64,000 bases of DNA from Diplolepis rosae (taxonomy: Eukaryota > Arthropoda > Insecta > Hymenoptera > Diplolepididae). This document shows positions 1 through 11,230 of the stretch, piece after piece. Position 1 is the first letter of the stretch. The number at the start of each line of letters is the position of its first letter. The position numbers and the translations under genes were made by a program. The notes beneath the pieces are model-generated. The model was not told where the DNA came from. It did not search any database and worked only from the letters and a program-made list of their open reading frames with translations. The stretch covers positions 8,002,501-8,066,500 of the forward strand of contig JAPYXD010000715.1 in NCBI GenBank assembly GCA_030998225.1, given 5' to 3'.

Positions 1-600
1 TTCGGCTCCGATAAAGTGTACCAAAGCTCAATTCAATCTGATAATTCTATCGAGAGTTATGCCGCACACGACCTACAGACAGACAGACACTTTCGTAAAA
101 ACCATTTTTTCTGACTCAGGGGGTCTCAAAACGTGAAGATTTGATGAAAATTTCGAAAGTAATTTTTCACATAAAACCAATACCTTCTCATCCACCCAGG
201 CGGAAAAATCGGTGTACTGCCAATCCTTACAACCGGCGCGGTACCGTTCCGGTTGTAACCCGTGAGTAATGTGAGTAAAAAATGTTTTTAGGATTGTTTT
301 ATATTCAAGCATTTCGTTTTCAAATATATAATATATTTACCATGTAAAAAAGCTACGTCTTTTCAAATCTAAAATATTTCATTCCAAGAAAATCTCAATT
401 CAGCTTCCCACTTTTTCTGTGTATTTTTAGGTTTTATCAGGTTTTAATAAAAATCACTAATAAGTGCTCCGATCTGAGCCAAAATGTTAGATTCATATTA
501 ACTTCATCATTTTCGACCAGAAAGTCAATCTTTTCCAACAATAAACCAGTATTTAAGACCAAAGGTCAATACAACTTGCACTTTCAATTAATAGTATAGT
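1..600. other. AT-rich sequence without a recognised gene
   Basis: No gene is supported. A short CAGA/CAGACA microsatellite lies at about 76-91. An 79-residue open frame on the minus strand (73-312) matches no family I recognise and has no coding context. The sequence just before the microsatellite looks like repetitive DNA, but no boundary could be fixed. Confidence 0.5.
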
Positions 601-882
601 ACACAAAAAAACTTTTTATATCAATTTTTACTAAAGTATTTTTCAATTTAGTGAAAAACGTATCACTCTAAGACTTTTTGTCAAAAAAAAATACTAAACT
701 TTAGAAGAATGATATGAAACTTTAGTCTGAATTATATTAAAATTTGTTATGAACTATGCTGTAGTTTCATATCATTCTCCTAAAGTTTAGTATTTTTTTT
801 GACAAAAGGTCTTAGAGTGATACGTTTTTCCCTAAATTGAAAAATACTATAGTAGAAGTTGATATAAAGAGTTTCTCCGTGT
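601..882. mobile_element. 282-bp MITE (long inverted repeats)
   Basis: Two arms of about 135-140 bp are inverted copies around a short centre near 740. The outer ends read ACACAAAAAAAC on the left and ACACGGAGAAAC (reverse complement) on the right, and the homology runs through TTTATATCAA and ATACTAAACTTTAG. No open frame is present, so this is a non-autonomous DNA element or foldback. A clear target-site duplication was not seen. The ACACGGA-type terminus recurs in the element at 20062-20498, suggesting related ends. Confidence 0.75.
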
Positions 883-2066
883 ACCTAAAGAAAATAGTAT
901 GTATAATGATAAAAATTGAATTAAAATATTATGAATTTTAAATAAAAATGAAATTATATTTTAAAATGTTATACTTAATTTTGTTCTGAATATTTTTAAT
1001 TTACAAAAAATTTAAAAAGTTTAATTAGGAATTTCAAAGTGACATGTTTGATAACATGTCTATTATTATATTGACCCAAATTCATTTAAACTTATAGGTA
1101 TGAATCACTATTATTTCAGTACAGGATTTTTTTCACGTACTCCTGTATTCTGTTCCGGATATATTTCTATGTACATAATACGAAAAAATGTAAATAATGA
1201 ACAATAAATTCAATTCAATTTGAAGAAACATTATTACAAGTACTTATTTGCTGAGGAAATTGATTCTGATTTTAAATTAGATTCAACATACAAACTAGAC
1301 AATCCTTGTTATTTTTTATAATTCCGAAATTCAGCTTTGTAGAAACGGAGTCTAATGTAGATATATGTTTAAATATTATTTATATTCATTTATTAAAATG
1401 ATTGATTAAAATTAAAATTTATTTATTCATTAAAATTTAATACTTGATTTTTAAATTTATTCATTTATTAATTAAAATTTAATAATTTATTATTAAATTA
1501 TATTTAATTATAATATAATTATAATATAATATTTAATAATTAATTATAATTTAATATTATAATTAATTAATTAATGTTTAATGACTACCAATAAGCTTCT
1601 GATATTAAAATCAATAAAAAATTCAAAATCAAACTCATCATATTATACGCCCAAATGTTCAACATCATATCTTGCGTTTTATCGCGGGACTTGAATATTT
1701 TCAATTTATACAGCTTAAGCAAATGTAAGCTTGCCGGCATTCGAGAGGATTGAGGGGAACGGGGTGAGTTGTGGACAGCGCTCCTAAGGTTTAGTTGGCG
1801 AACTACTTCGATGTGTCAAATCGGTGTGCAGAGGTGAATGGGGGGACCTGAACATTTTCGCCGGACGCGCCGTCTACAATCTTCGCGGGGAACTAGGCCT
1901 GCACCGCATCAAGGCTTATAATATCTTTGACTAGGGCCATTATGCAGAAATTCATAAGAGTGAAAGGGACGCACAGATAAATCTCTCCTTTTCTCTCTTC
2001 TGATTTTCTCTATTGCCCTTTCGGTTTTACACAGCCCTGTCCAACTAAAAACAAAATGGCGGTTTC
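883..2066. other. AT-rich intergenic sequence with repeat fragments
   Basis: No gene is seen. About 1028-1085 is an inverted copy of a repeat end also found at 60108-60162 (shared core ATGTTATCAAACATGT). 1370-1580 is almost pure A/T. About 1888-1925 (TGCACCGCATCA) resembles 5738-5760, so the two stretches may be remnants of one repeat on either side of the insertions between them. Confidence 0.5.
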
Positions 2067-3623
2067 TTAGTGATTATAGTTTCTATGTGCGAAGTTTTCT
2101 CACCAGAGCGGCGCTGCACGCGGCACGCTCTACAAAAGCATTATACTAATAGACAGATATTTTTAAAAATTTAAATAATTAAGTTTGTGAACAATATGAA
2201 ATCAAAAAATGTTCCTAAAATGATTCTAGGACATAAAATACACATTTTCCATAAATCAATTAATACAAAATAAAAAAAAGAACACATTAAACTTCGTAAA
2301 ATATATACTGTGGATACGTACGAAGAATTCTTGAGACCCTGAGCAAAATTTTTATTATGTTATCCCCATATAACTGAAAATATATTTAAAAATAAATAAA
2401 AAGCTTAAGCTTCTAAATAGAAGTATTTTCCATTTTTATTTTCCAGCTTCAAACGAATGAAATGAAAAATAATTATTTAGTTAAGCCCTGTGTTCAACAT
2501 AAAAAACCGTGTCAAGGGAAATATATACTCAATTAAAAATTTGTAAATATAACAAAAAATATTCATTACTATAAAATTTGCTAGTACATATTTTTAACAT
2601 GTACAGATCGATGATGACTAGTTAAGTGTCGCAAAGCTTGGCTGCTTTTTTCTTCAAGACGCTAACTTTTGTAATCTCAGCCATTTCCTGTCTTACGAAT
2701 TGTCTAATCCGTATTTGAAGATAAAATTGAATTATATATGCAAATCTACTCAAACTTTCAGGTAACTGATCACAAGAAAAATATATCGTATCTGCATGAA
2801 TTTCAGAATTAGTCAAAAATGCATTTAAGCATGTCGAACATTGAGTGTGCTGTTTAATGTAAGCAGTTATACGACCAGTTGTGTAAAAAATCAAACAATC
2901 TCCAACAGCTGGTAAAGCATAATCGTGCGCTACTGCATCTACAAAATCATTAAAATCAGTGTCTTCACAATCGATTATAGCTTTCAACTTTTCTCGAATT
3001 TCTTGAATTGTGCTTTTACTATTCGACTGATGTAATTCTTTCAATTTTGAAATTGTTATTAAGGGCTCTGGAGGGTTGCCATCGAAAGTACTATACAATT
3101 TTTCCAAGCTTTGGAGGTTTCAAAATGCTAAAGACAGATAATATCTTGTATATTTGCAAGAAGGTAGGTGTACAAGGACTGACAAGGATGATCGTTTGTT
3201 CCTCCAAAAGGAATGGAACACAAAATTAGTGAAACTTTCATGCAGTATTGATAATATTCCATTCGAAATCTCATACTGAATAAAATATTTTTATCTTGTT
3301 CAGTTAAATTTTCTAAAATTAAGGAAACTTAAGAAATACTAAATGGATTTTAAATGCAACATCAACGACACTATATTTCTTATACAAATCTATTTTGTAA
3401 AAAAATAGAAAAGTGCTTTCTTCGATATTTAATTTATATTTATATTAGATTATATATATATAATATTATATATATATATTATATATATTATATATCTATT
3501 TAAATTGTTATTTAATTAAACTTTTTCAGAAAATCACTCGTTCAACACAATGCTTTTGTAGAGCGTGACGCGTGCAACGCGCTCTGGTGAGAAAATTTTG
3601 CACATAGAAACTATAATCACTAA
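2067..3623 (-). mobile_element. DNA transposon remnant with ~75-bp terminal inverted repeats
   Basis: 2067-2142 and 3549-3623 are inverted copies of each other, starting TTAGTGATTATAG and including CTCACCAGAGCG. They bracket the only good open frame here (2622-3107, minus), which resembles the C-terminal part of a transposase. The right end touches the TAA into which the MITE at 3624 was inserted. The target duplication could not be settled because the ends are symmetric (TTAGTG...CACTAA). The element is too short for a full transposase and looks internally deleted. Confidence 0.6.
2622..3107 (-). CDS. transposase C-terminal fragment, possibly P/THAP9-like
   Basis: 161 residues are open from an ATG. 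Visible features are an acidic helix-rich N-terminal half, a segment ending YTTGRITAYIKQ, and then CSTC followed by a Leu-rich stretch. The order 'I/Y-x-x-G-x-I...C-x-x-C-x-x-x-L' is what I associate with the C-terminal region of P-element/THAP9-type transposases, but the match is by eye and weak. Full-length proteins of that family are several hundred residues, so the catalytic RNase H-like core and the DNA-binding THAP finger are missing. The frame lies centrally between inverted repeats at 2067 and 3623, which supports a transposon origin. It could instead be a fragment of another DDE family. Confidence 0.4.
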   Translation of the reverse strand: MEKLYSTFDGNPPEPLITISKLKELHQSNSKSTIQEIREKLKAIIDCEDTDFNDFVDAVAHDYALPAVGDCLIFYTTGRITAYIKQHTQCSTCLNAFLTNSEIHADTIYFSCDQLPESLSRFAYIIQFYLQIRIRQFVRQEMAEITKVSVLKKKAAKLCDT

Positions 3624-3787
3624 TGGTGCATTTATACCTCTGTCTGCCTGACCGTTGCGGACAGAATATACATAAGAGTAAAGGAGGCAGACAGTGTAAA
3701 ATTGGAAAAAAAGAAAACGTCTGTCTTTTTTGCTCTTATGTATTTTCTGTCCGCACCGGTCAGGCAGACAGAGGTATAAATGCACCA
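3624..3787. mobile_element. 164-bp MITE, PIF/Harbinger-like, TSD TAA
   Basis: A near-perfect hairpin: the left arm begins TGGTGCATTTATACC and the right arm ends GGTATAAATGCACCA, with homology through the CTGTCTGCCTGACCG region. TAA is present at 3621-3623 and again at 3788-3790. A 3-bp TWA target duplication is the signature of PIF/Harbinger elements, hence the tentative class. There is no coding capacity. It inserted at the very edge of the older TIR element at 2067-3623. Confidence 0.8.
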
Positions 3788-4423
3788 TAAGGGAATCAAG
3801 TTCTCGCCGTTGGCCGTTGCAGGCAGGGAGTCGGATAGGGCTGGTTTTACCACTGATCTCTATAATACACTGGATGCAAATTCAATGCAAAGTCGTGTGC
3901 CCAATTGAAGGGCTGAGCCGCCCTATTTACTTAGGTTGATTACAAAGAATGTTGCGGTAAATTCAAATTTAGTAAAAAGGGAAAAGTGTAAATATTACAG
4001 AAACAATATGAAATCCATGCTTTTTCACCGGTATTAGTAATGATAGTATACATAATATTAAACTAATGAAATGAAATTTATTAAATAATACTAAAATATA
4101 ACTCGGTAATATTTATTTTTATGGTATATAATGTTGCATATATTTAAATAGGCATATGTATTTATTTCTTAACTATAATTAAATATAAATTTATTATAAA
4201 TTTATCAAATATAGATTACAGAATTCAACAAGTAAACGTACCTTTGAGTAGTGTAAAAATTATCTCACGTTCTGAACGTGAACTATTAATAATAGTCACA
4301 TATAATAACTATTTTTAGTATAAATTAATTCACGTTTCATAACTCAACCCTTATGTACCTGTACATAAACGGTTTTAAAAACTGAAAAAAGCCCCATCTC
4401 CTTCTGTTTTAAAAAATGTTGAA

Positions 4424-4489
4424 TTACTTGATCTTGTTGGCGTATTTCATCATACGTTTAAATTTCTCAGGAGTAATAAGTTGCTCCAA
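4424..4489 (-). pseudogene. captured terminal exon, copy 1 (unknown gene)
   Basis: On the minus strand an acceptor (CTTTCAG) is followed by 21 codons and a stop. The peptide begins LEQLITPEKFKRMMKY and ends ANKIK. The second copy in the other palindrome arm preserves all but the last two residues. I do not recognise the source gene. Sequence after the stop is also duplicated and looks like 3' untranslated DNA. Confidence 0.4.
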
Positions 4490-5036
4490 CTGAAAGAAGT
4501 AATAGAAATAATTATAAATATATACAAAAATGATAAACTATTGTATTTTGGTCGTTTACGAACATTTTAATTTATCATAAAATAATAAAATAATAAATTA
4601 AATCATTATTTTCTTTTAAGAATTGTTTATTTATTACTTTTGCATGCAGTTGAAAAATTAAGGTGTTGAATTAGTCACTACTTTAGTTTGAAATTTAAAA
4701 ATTCTTGTTTGTGATACTCTGGTGATTTTTAATTAAGTGATTTGCTGCTTGTGACGTACTTTCGTACCTGATGTTTTGTACTATTTAGTGATAATCTTCT
4801 ATATTATTACTTAGGTCTTTATAGAACTGGATTCTATTATTTAGTAACATACTAGTCACAGCATGTACATACTTAATTTTCATGTAATATCTGCATTCAG
4901 TATTAATTACATTTTAGGGTTTGTTTCTTTTCCAATTGTATTATTTTCTGATAAATTAAAATGTTCGTAAACGACCAAAATACAATAGTTTATAATTTTT
5001 GTATATATTTAAAATTATTTCTACTATTTCTTTTAG

Positions 5037-5102
5037 TTGGAGCAACTTATTACTCCTGAGAAATTTAAACGTATGATGAAATACGCCAACAAGACCGAGT
5101 AA
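5037..5102 (+). pseudogene. captured terminal exon, copy 2 (unknown gene)
   Basis: The acceptor TTTTAG at 5031-5036 is followed by an open frame of 21 codons ending TAA at 5100-5102. It is the same peptide as at 4424-4489 except that the last two residues are TE instead of IK. Because both arms keep the frame, the exon was probably intact when the palindrome formed. Upstream exons of the gene are not in the window. Confidence 0.4.
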
Positions 5103-5687
5103 TTCAACATTTTTTAAAACAGAAGGGGATGGAGCTTTTTTTCAGTTTTTAAAACCGTTTTTGTACAGGTAGATAAGGGTTGAGTTATGAAACGCTAATT
5201 AATTTATACTAAAAATAGTTATTATATGTTACTATTATTAATTGTTCACGTTCAGAACGTGAGATAATTTTTACAGTTCTCCAAGGTACGTTTACTTGTT
5301 GAATTCTGTAATCTATATTTGATAAATTTATAATAAATTTATATTTAATTATAGTTAAGAAATAAATACATATGCCTTTTTAAATATATACAACAGTATA
5401 TACCATAATAATAAATATTACCGAGTTATATTTTAGTATTATTAAAAAAATTTCATTTCATTAGTTTAATATTATATATACTATCAATACTAATACCGGT
5501 AAAAAAGCATGAATTTCATATTTTTTCTTTAATATTTACACTTTTCCCTTTTTATTAAATTTGAATTTACCGCAACATTCTTTGTAATCAACCTAAGTAA
5601 ATATGGCGGCTCAGCCTTCAATTGGGTACACGACTTTGCGGACTTTCCCATTGGCATTGTGCATCCAATGTATTATAGAGATCAGTG

Positions 5688-6284
5688 GGTTTTACTTCCG
5701 TTTGCTTCCGTTTTACGCTTCTATCTGACTGCATTGGACTGCACCGCATCAGGCTATAAATTTATTGCCAACGAGAAAATATGACTTTCTCTACCATTGT
5801 AACAAACGTAAGTATTATAAATGTCATTAATGAATTAAGCTTTATTTGTACATTTAAGTTTACATGTCTACTATTTTATTTTAGTTATTTTGAGTATAAA
5901 TGGTTATGTAGCGATAACAATGTGATAATTAGTTCATATTCGTCCAGGAACAACGGGCTTCAGTCAATCCTCCGGATTTCCTCGGAATAAAAATCCCCTG
6001 AATATCTTCGACGGATTTTAGAATCCTCGTGTGAATCTTGTGCGACACAATATGAGCATTTTTTTTAATAGTAACGAGTTTTCTTCTGATGAAAATCCCC
6101 CCAATCAAGTATTTTCATTTCTGCTATGGGTCTCAAAAGCATTGATCGCTGTAGGCTAGAGAACATACGGGGAGCAATAAACCCACATGGCTAATGCCTT
6201 TTTTAAAGAATTAAAAATTTTATAAGTTTCAACTTATCACTATAGTGCCCAGGAAAAAGAAAACTATTGATTAAAATTTCTCTT
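5688..6284. other. no gene seen
   Basis: A moderately AT-rich stretch between the palindrome and the gypsy element. About 5738-5765 resembles 1888-1925. The 69-residue open frame at 5781-5990 has no recognisable domain. Confidence 0.4.
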
Positions 6285-6352
6285 AATTGTGTTATACATG
6301 CCTATTGTTGTAGGGTTTAGTAATCGACAAGTAGTTTATATTAAAATTTAAT

Positions 6353-8490
6353 TTAATTTAATCTAACTATCTTTGGTATGCCAAACCTGGAAAAGTAGGA
6401 TTTTAATATTTCTATTGTTGTTTCGGTGGATTCATCCTTTAGTAATCCAAATTCTACATAGTTTGAGTAGTAGTCGACGACAATTAGGTATGCTCTGCGA
6501 TCAAAGTAAAACAGGTCTGTACCTACTATTTGCCAAACATCTGTAGGGATTTCGCTTGGAATTAATTCCTCTTTGGAATTACCTCTTTGGTACTTGATAC
6601 ATGTTTCACAATTAGCAATTTTATTTTCTATTTGTTTAGACATGTGTGGCCAGTATAGTATTTCTCGGGCTCTGTTTATTATTTTATCAATTCCTAGATG
6701 AGAGTAGTGTAATTTATCTAGCATCTCTTTTCTTAGTGATTTCGGGACTATTATTATGTTGTTGTTGAATAATAATTCCTCCATTTCAAACAAATTTTCG
6801 CGGAAAGTGTGATATGCTTTGGCTTCTTCTGGCAATTTATTTTTATTATCTGGCCAACCATGTCTGATTAGTTTTACTACACTTTGTAGTTCGGTATCTT
6901 TTTTAGTTTCATTTATAAACTCTTGTTTCATTCCATCGCTCATATTATCACTTACAGTTATGCTTAGAATCGTCGCGTTTATGTCTGTGTCTTCTGACTT
7001 ATAATCTAGATGCGCACGCGATAATGTGTCTGCGATTAAAAGTTCTTTTCCTGGTTTGTAAATTAGGTTTAGGTCAAACGGTTGTAGTCTAAGTCTCATT
7101 TTTTGTAATCTGATTGGAACGTCGTTTATCGATTTTTTCATTATTGGTACCAAAGGTTTATGGTCTGATTCTACATTGACTGTTTTTGCTTAAACGTATT
7201 GTTTAAAACGCTCGCAGCCAAAAACTACAGCATATAATTCTTTTTCTATTTGAGCCCATGCTTCCTGTGTATTGGTGAATGCTTTCGAAGCATAAGCTAC
7301 TGGGTAGTTATTTTGTAGTAGTACTGCTCCTAACCCTGATTGATTTGCATCAACACTTGATTTACAAGGTAAATTAGGATCATAATATTGTAATACTGGG
7401 GCATTAGTTAAAGACTTTTTGATTTGTTCGAAGTCTTCATTGTGTTCCTTCGTCCAATTAAATTTTACTTCATTTTTTATTAATTCGCGAAGTGGTGCGG
7501 TGATATTTGATACATTGGGTATATACTTTATGCAATATGTTATTACACCTAGTAGTCGTTCAACGCTTTTTTTATCTTTTGGCTTTTCCATTTTCAAAAT
7601 CGCATCGATTCTACCTTTATCTATGCCTATTCCATCTTTGCTAAATACGTGTCCTAAAAATTTTACGCTCTGCTGGTTAAATTTAGATTTCGCTAGGTTA
7701 AATTTAATTCCTTTCACTTGTGCGCGACTGAATATCTTTTCTAAAGTTTTTTTCATTTGCGTGTCCATTTTCTGCCCAAACTAATATGTCATCTATATAT
7801 ATTTCAATGTTAGGAATTCCTTCGAAGGTTTCTTTGTAAATTCTATGAAAAATCTCAGGGGCTGTTTTAATACCGTATGGAAGACGATTAAATTTATATC
7901 TCCCGAATGTAGTTTGGAATGTTGTTAATTTAGAGCTTTCTTCAGATAATTGGATTTGCCAAAAAGCTTTAGACGCGTCTAGGATTGTGAATACTTTCGC
8001 ATTGTTTACTTTTGACGCAATTTCTTCGAATGTTGGTAATGGGAAATGTTCTTTAAGTAAGCAAGAATTTAAATGTTGAGGATCTAAGGCGATTACTAGT
8101 TTTTTATTTTCTTTCTTTAATAGGGTAAATGTATTGACAAATTCAGTTGGCTCATCTATTTTTGATATTATTAATTTTTTTTTCTAGATTATCTAGCTCT
8201 TCTTTGAAGTCTTTTAAGATTCCAAAGGGGACTTTTCTGCATGGTTCTATTTTACCTGTGTAACCTGGTTTTAGTTTAAAGTTATACACAAAGTCAAGTT
8301 TTCCTATTCCTTCAAATAGTTTTCTGTTTGAATCTAATAAGTCTTTTATATATTCTTGGTCTGAATTTTCCTCTACTGAGCCTATCGCATTTTTTATTTC
8401 AATTTTGTTTACTGTTTTTAGGAGATTTAATTCTTCTATTGTTTTGATACCTAGTACCGGGTTTGTGTCTGTCTTTGTTGTAACAAACAT
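6353..8490 (-). pseudogene. Ty3/gypsy pol polyprotein, frameshifted
   Basis: Read on the minus strand. 8152-8490 holds the start of reverse transcriptase. 7769-8151 continues in another frame with the RT core, including LDASKAFWQI and the catalytic YIDDIL. 7190-7768 has the RT thumb/connection and RNase H-like segment (SSVDANQSGLGAVL). 6353-7153 has the RNase H end, the H-H-C-C integrase finger (HYSHLGIDK...CETCIKYQ) and the first integrase Asp region (GTDLF). The frame changes fall at homopolymer runs, near 8170 (T run) and near 7768 (A run); a stop lies near 7189. Integrase stops at IPKIV, before the second Asp, where it joins the truncated LTR. No functional product is possible. Confidence 0.92.
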
Positions 8491-8536
8491 TTCAAGTGGT
8501 ATTTTTGCATTTAATATTTGGCACGGAATTTTAATT

Positions 8537-8818
8537 TTACTTATAACTCAGTCTTTTTAGTTCAGTTATGAATTCTTCTATGGGTTCGCCTTCTTTTTGT
8601 GCGCGTTGGAAAAAAATATGTCTGCAGACGCTTTCGTTTTTTTTTTTTTTTGGGACACAGTAAGTGTCGAAGGCTTGCATAACTGCTTCGAAATTTGTTG
8701 CGTTTTCTTCTGGTATTGCAAAAGTTTCAAAGATATCTTGTCCTTCGTCTACTATCAGATAGAGAAGAATTGCAATTTTTGCCTCATCTGGTTTTGATGC
8801 GCTTTCCGTTGCTTCCAT
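8537..8818 (-). pseudogene. Ty3/gypsy gag fragment
   Basis: The 93-residue frame contains a retrotransposon capsid-like segment ending EGEPIEEFITELKRL, typical of the core of Ty3/gypsy Gag. A KKKK stretch is encoded by a long T run at about 8639-8652 (plus strand), a likely source of frame slippage. The nucleocapsid zinc knuckle expected downstream is absent, and sequence passes directly to the pol remnant. The N-terminal part towards the LTR is degraded. Confidence 0.7.
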
Positions 8819-9108
8819 ATATATTTGTACTTTTTTCTTCCATTTTTTCCACTTGTCTGAAACGTTTCCTTCGAATGTGAATGGTGGAGGTGGTCATAAA
8901 TTTAGCATGTGCGATTGCAGTAGGACAACCTGGTCTGAGGCATTATCTGGAGCATTTTCTGGATTCTGGTTCATTTTTTTTTCTTCTACCACGTGGCGAC
9001 TCTGGGCGGCTTCCACTTTTTCTTGAGTTCGAACTTTTTCTTTTTTGTTTTATTTTTCCTTGTGCTCTCTGGCTTCGAGGTTCTTGAGAGTCATCAACGA
9101 CTGCGCCA

Positions 9109-9298
9109 TGTTATATATGCCTATTGTTGTAGCGTTTAGTAATCGACAAGTAGTTTATATTAACATTTATTAGTCACATGTCCACAGCTTTAGTGTCTAC
9201 TATGAACTAAAAACTCTCTCTCTCTATCATATACATAAATATGCTAATCTATCCAACAGATGGCAGCACCTCTGTTTACGCACTATACATATATGACA
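9109..9298 (-). repeat. long terminal repeat of the gypsy element
   Basis: 190 bp beginning TGTTATATATG and ending ATGACA on the plus strand, followed by the duplicated AATTG. The first ~60 bp repeat at 6290-6350 with few differences. A CT-rich run (ACTCTCTCTCTCT) lies in the middle. Confidence 0.85.
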
Positions 9299-9504
9299 AA
9301 TTGCATATCTTAAAATTTACGATTAAAGGTTTCTGAATTTGCAGTTTGATCTGAAAACGATTGCATCGAAACATTGTTGAATTGTGTTTAGAACTTTTCA
9401 ATGGTATAAATTTATTTCAATCACGTTTAATCCTAGTTTTACGATAAAGTGACACAGTTTATAAAATTTGAATCGTCAAGATACGATTCATGAATTGTTC
9501 GTCC

Positions 9505-9811
9505 CAATTGAAGGGTCGGATTCTATAACCAGATGTGCGCACGAGCCGGCTCAGCGTGCCCCTGAGAGTATACAACCTACGCTTGATACGATTTGATGCC
9601 AATCGACGTTAAAATGTATATATTTCTTTAAAAATCATTAGAAAACAATTTCCTGTTCTCAAGTTTTACCTGAGTATAATTTTTCATGATAATTTTGCCT
9701 ATCAAAATTTATTTTTTTAACAATGGGTGTCAAGCGTAGGTTGCATACTCTTAGGGGCATGCTAAGCCGGCTCGAGCGCACATCTGGTTATAGAATTCGG
9801 CCCTTCAATTG
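9505..9811. mobile_element. ~307-bp MITE with long inverted arms
   Basis: The left arm starts CAATTGAAGGGTCGGATTC and the right arm ends GAATTCGGCCCTTCAATTG. The match continues through AACCAGATGTGCGC and the CTACGCTTGA region, about 95 bp per arm. The ends are themselves palindromic (CAATTG), so the target duplication is unclear. No coding capacity. Confidence 0.75.
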
Positions 9812-9980
9812 TGAAATTACGATTATCATCAGTAAAATAGATTTTTACGAGTGGAAGAAGCGTAAAAATAATTCAACAAAGTAATGATTTAATCGGTCTG
9901 AGATCAAATTTGATTGATAAAACTTAGCGATTTAAATGCCGACGCACAATTAAACGAAAATATTTTAAATCTGCAATTTT

Positions 9981-10494
9981 TGAGGGGCTGTTCACTCTTA
10001 TCTGAATAATTTTTAACCGAGATACACAATTTTTTCCAAGAAAAATAAATGAATAAACTTGTCATGAAATCGTCATGAAGTTATTTTCTGTTAAATGTTC
10101 CAAAGCTTTTCGTGTATTCAAATCTACGCGAGTCCGCTCGAGTCTTATGGAGAGTCGACACGAGTTCCACTCTTTGCATTCCGATCTACTTAAGTATATC
10201 ACAGTCGATAAAATTATTTGTCATTTACTCGAAATCATCACCAATATTTACAAATTATAAAACATATTCAAAGAATTTGAAAATATTTCTGCGGAAAAAA
10301 GACGCTTTCAACTGCGCTGGGATTCGAGCCCAGGTTTTCGATTGCCGGTCGACTGCTCTAACCACTGAGCTACACAGGCGTCCGACATCTAACCTCCGAT
10401 AATGTAGGCAGTGACAAAAATTTCAAACTCACCTAATTAATTATAAAAAATAATCCGATATTATCGGATTCATTCGACAGTGAACAGCTCCTCG
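9981..10494. mobile_element. 514-bp TIR element with 8-bp TSD GCAATTTT
   Basis: The ends are TGAGGGGCTGTTCACT and, inverted, CGAGGAGCTGTTCACT. GCAATTTT is repeated exactly at 9973-9980 and 10495-10502. An 8-bp duplication points to hAT- or P-type transposition. The interior contains a minus-strand tRNA-like SINE head (10310-10379), so the element either captured or was invaded by a SINE. Confidence 0.75.
10265..10379 (-). repeat. tRNA-derived SINE, head plus body start
   Basis: On the minus strand, 10379-10310 gives a tRNA-like head with A box (TAGCTCAGTGG) and B box (GGCTCGAATCC), followed by a body (GCGTCTTTTTTCC, then TTTTCAAATTCTTT). It matches the plus-strand copies at 15168 and 15504. 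It lies inside the 514-bp TIR element. Confidence 0.75.
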
Positions 10495-11001
10495 GCAATT
10501 TTAAAATACATAAATCACAGCGATCTTAGCCTATTGCTTTTTTTTTTTGTGTGGGACCCTACCTTCATGCTTTGTTATGGGTCTTTTATCCATTAAAAAA
10601 AGATAAGATGAAAATAGCATTGAATTGTAATTATGTTTTCAGTCGTTTCAGAAACTAAAATTGTCCATAGTATTCAGATGATAATAATTTTCTATATTAT
10701 AGTGTGACAACGAAGGCCTATCATGATTAATGTTACAAATCATTACTTCTATATTACTTATCGAGTTCCAAAATCATAAATTTTGACACCTTTTTTATAA
10801 AATATCCAATTTTTCCGAATTGGCTATATTGATTAATTATTTTATATAATACATATATTCTGACCTCATGAAAAATATTCAAAAAATTCTCTAATATTAA
10901 TTATTGAGGGTCAAGAAAATTTTTGACATCGTTATAAAACATGTCATATTTTACTTTTCCTTTCGCTGAATATCTTATGTGTTTTTTCCACGCTGCTACA
11001 G
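10495..11001. other. no gene seen
   Basis: AT-rich sequence. No repeat boundary or open frame worth annotating was found. Confidence 0.4.
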
Positions 11002-11100
11002 CAGTGATCCCAGAAAGTGGGAGCTAGCGGCCCCCACCACGCTCCCATGTGGGAGCATATACAATCAAGCGCTCCGTGTTGGTGTGGCTCCACTACTTCG
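11002..11100 (+). repeat. diverged left end of foldback family FB-A
   Basis: Begins CAGTGATCCCAGAAAGTGGG and contains CGGCCCCCACC, like the CAGTGTTC...CGGCCCCCACC termini at 30787, 34149 and 62723. It is cut off by the SINE body that follows. Confidence 0.6.
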
Positions 11101-11115
11101 CTTCGATTTCGAGCC

Positions 11116-11230
11116 TTTTTTTCCACGGAAAGATTTTCAAATTCTTTAAAATCTGAATTTAATTTGCGTTTATTGCGATATAAGAGTTTGAAAATGTCTA
11201 CAAGGACACCTGTCGGCAACGTATCCTGTT
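11116..11230 (+). repeat. SINE body/tail without tRNA head
   Basis: Matches the 3' part of the SINE units at 15248-15359: TCCACGGAAAGATTTTCAAA through GACACCTGTCGGCAACG. The tRNA head is missing, so this is a 5'-truncated copy. Confidence 0.7.

Larger units (their letters stand above)
3851..5687. repeat. 1.84-kb palindrome (728/739-bp arms, ~370-bp loop)
   Basis: 3851-4578 and 4949-5687 are inverted copies with small indels and substitutions. Shared marks include the CACTGATCTCTATAATACA end, GGCTGAGCCGCC-like sequence, the pair of CGTTCTGAACGTGA motifs, and inner ends reading ATAAATTAAAATGTT. Each arm carries the same 66-nt terminal-exon-like sequence (4424-4489 minus, 5037-5102 plus). No transposase is present. 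It may be a foldback-type element, an inverted duplication or an assembly artefact. Confidence 0.8.
6290..9298 (-). mobile_element. Ty3/gypsy LTR retrotransposon, internally deleted, TSD AATTG
   Basis: The element is bounded by the 5-bp duplication AATTG at 6285-6289 and 9299-9303. The full LTR (9109-9298, 190 bp, TG...CA ends) is upstream in the minus-strand sense. The downstream LTR is cut to about 55-60 bp (6290-6350) and runs straight into integrase sequence. Order on the minus strand is LTR, gag, a small protease-side remnant, reverse transcriptase, RNase H, integrase, LTR fragment. The 3.0-kb length against the usual 5 kb or more, and the loss of the gag C-terminus, the protease and the integrase C-terminus, show that it is dead. 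Confidence 0.92.
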
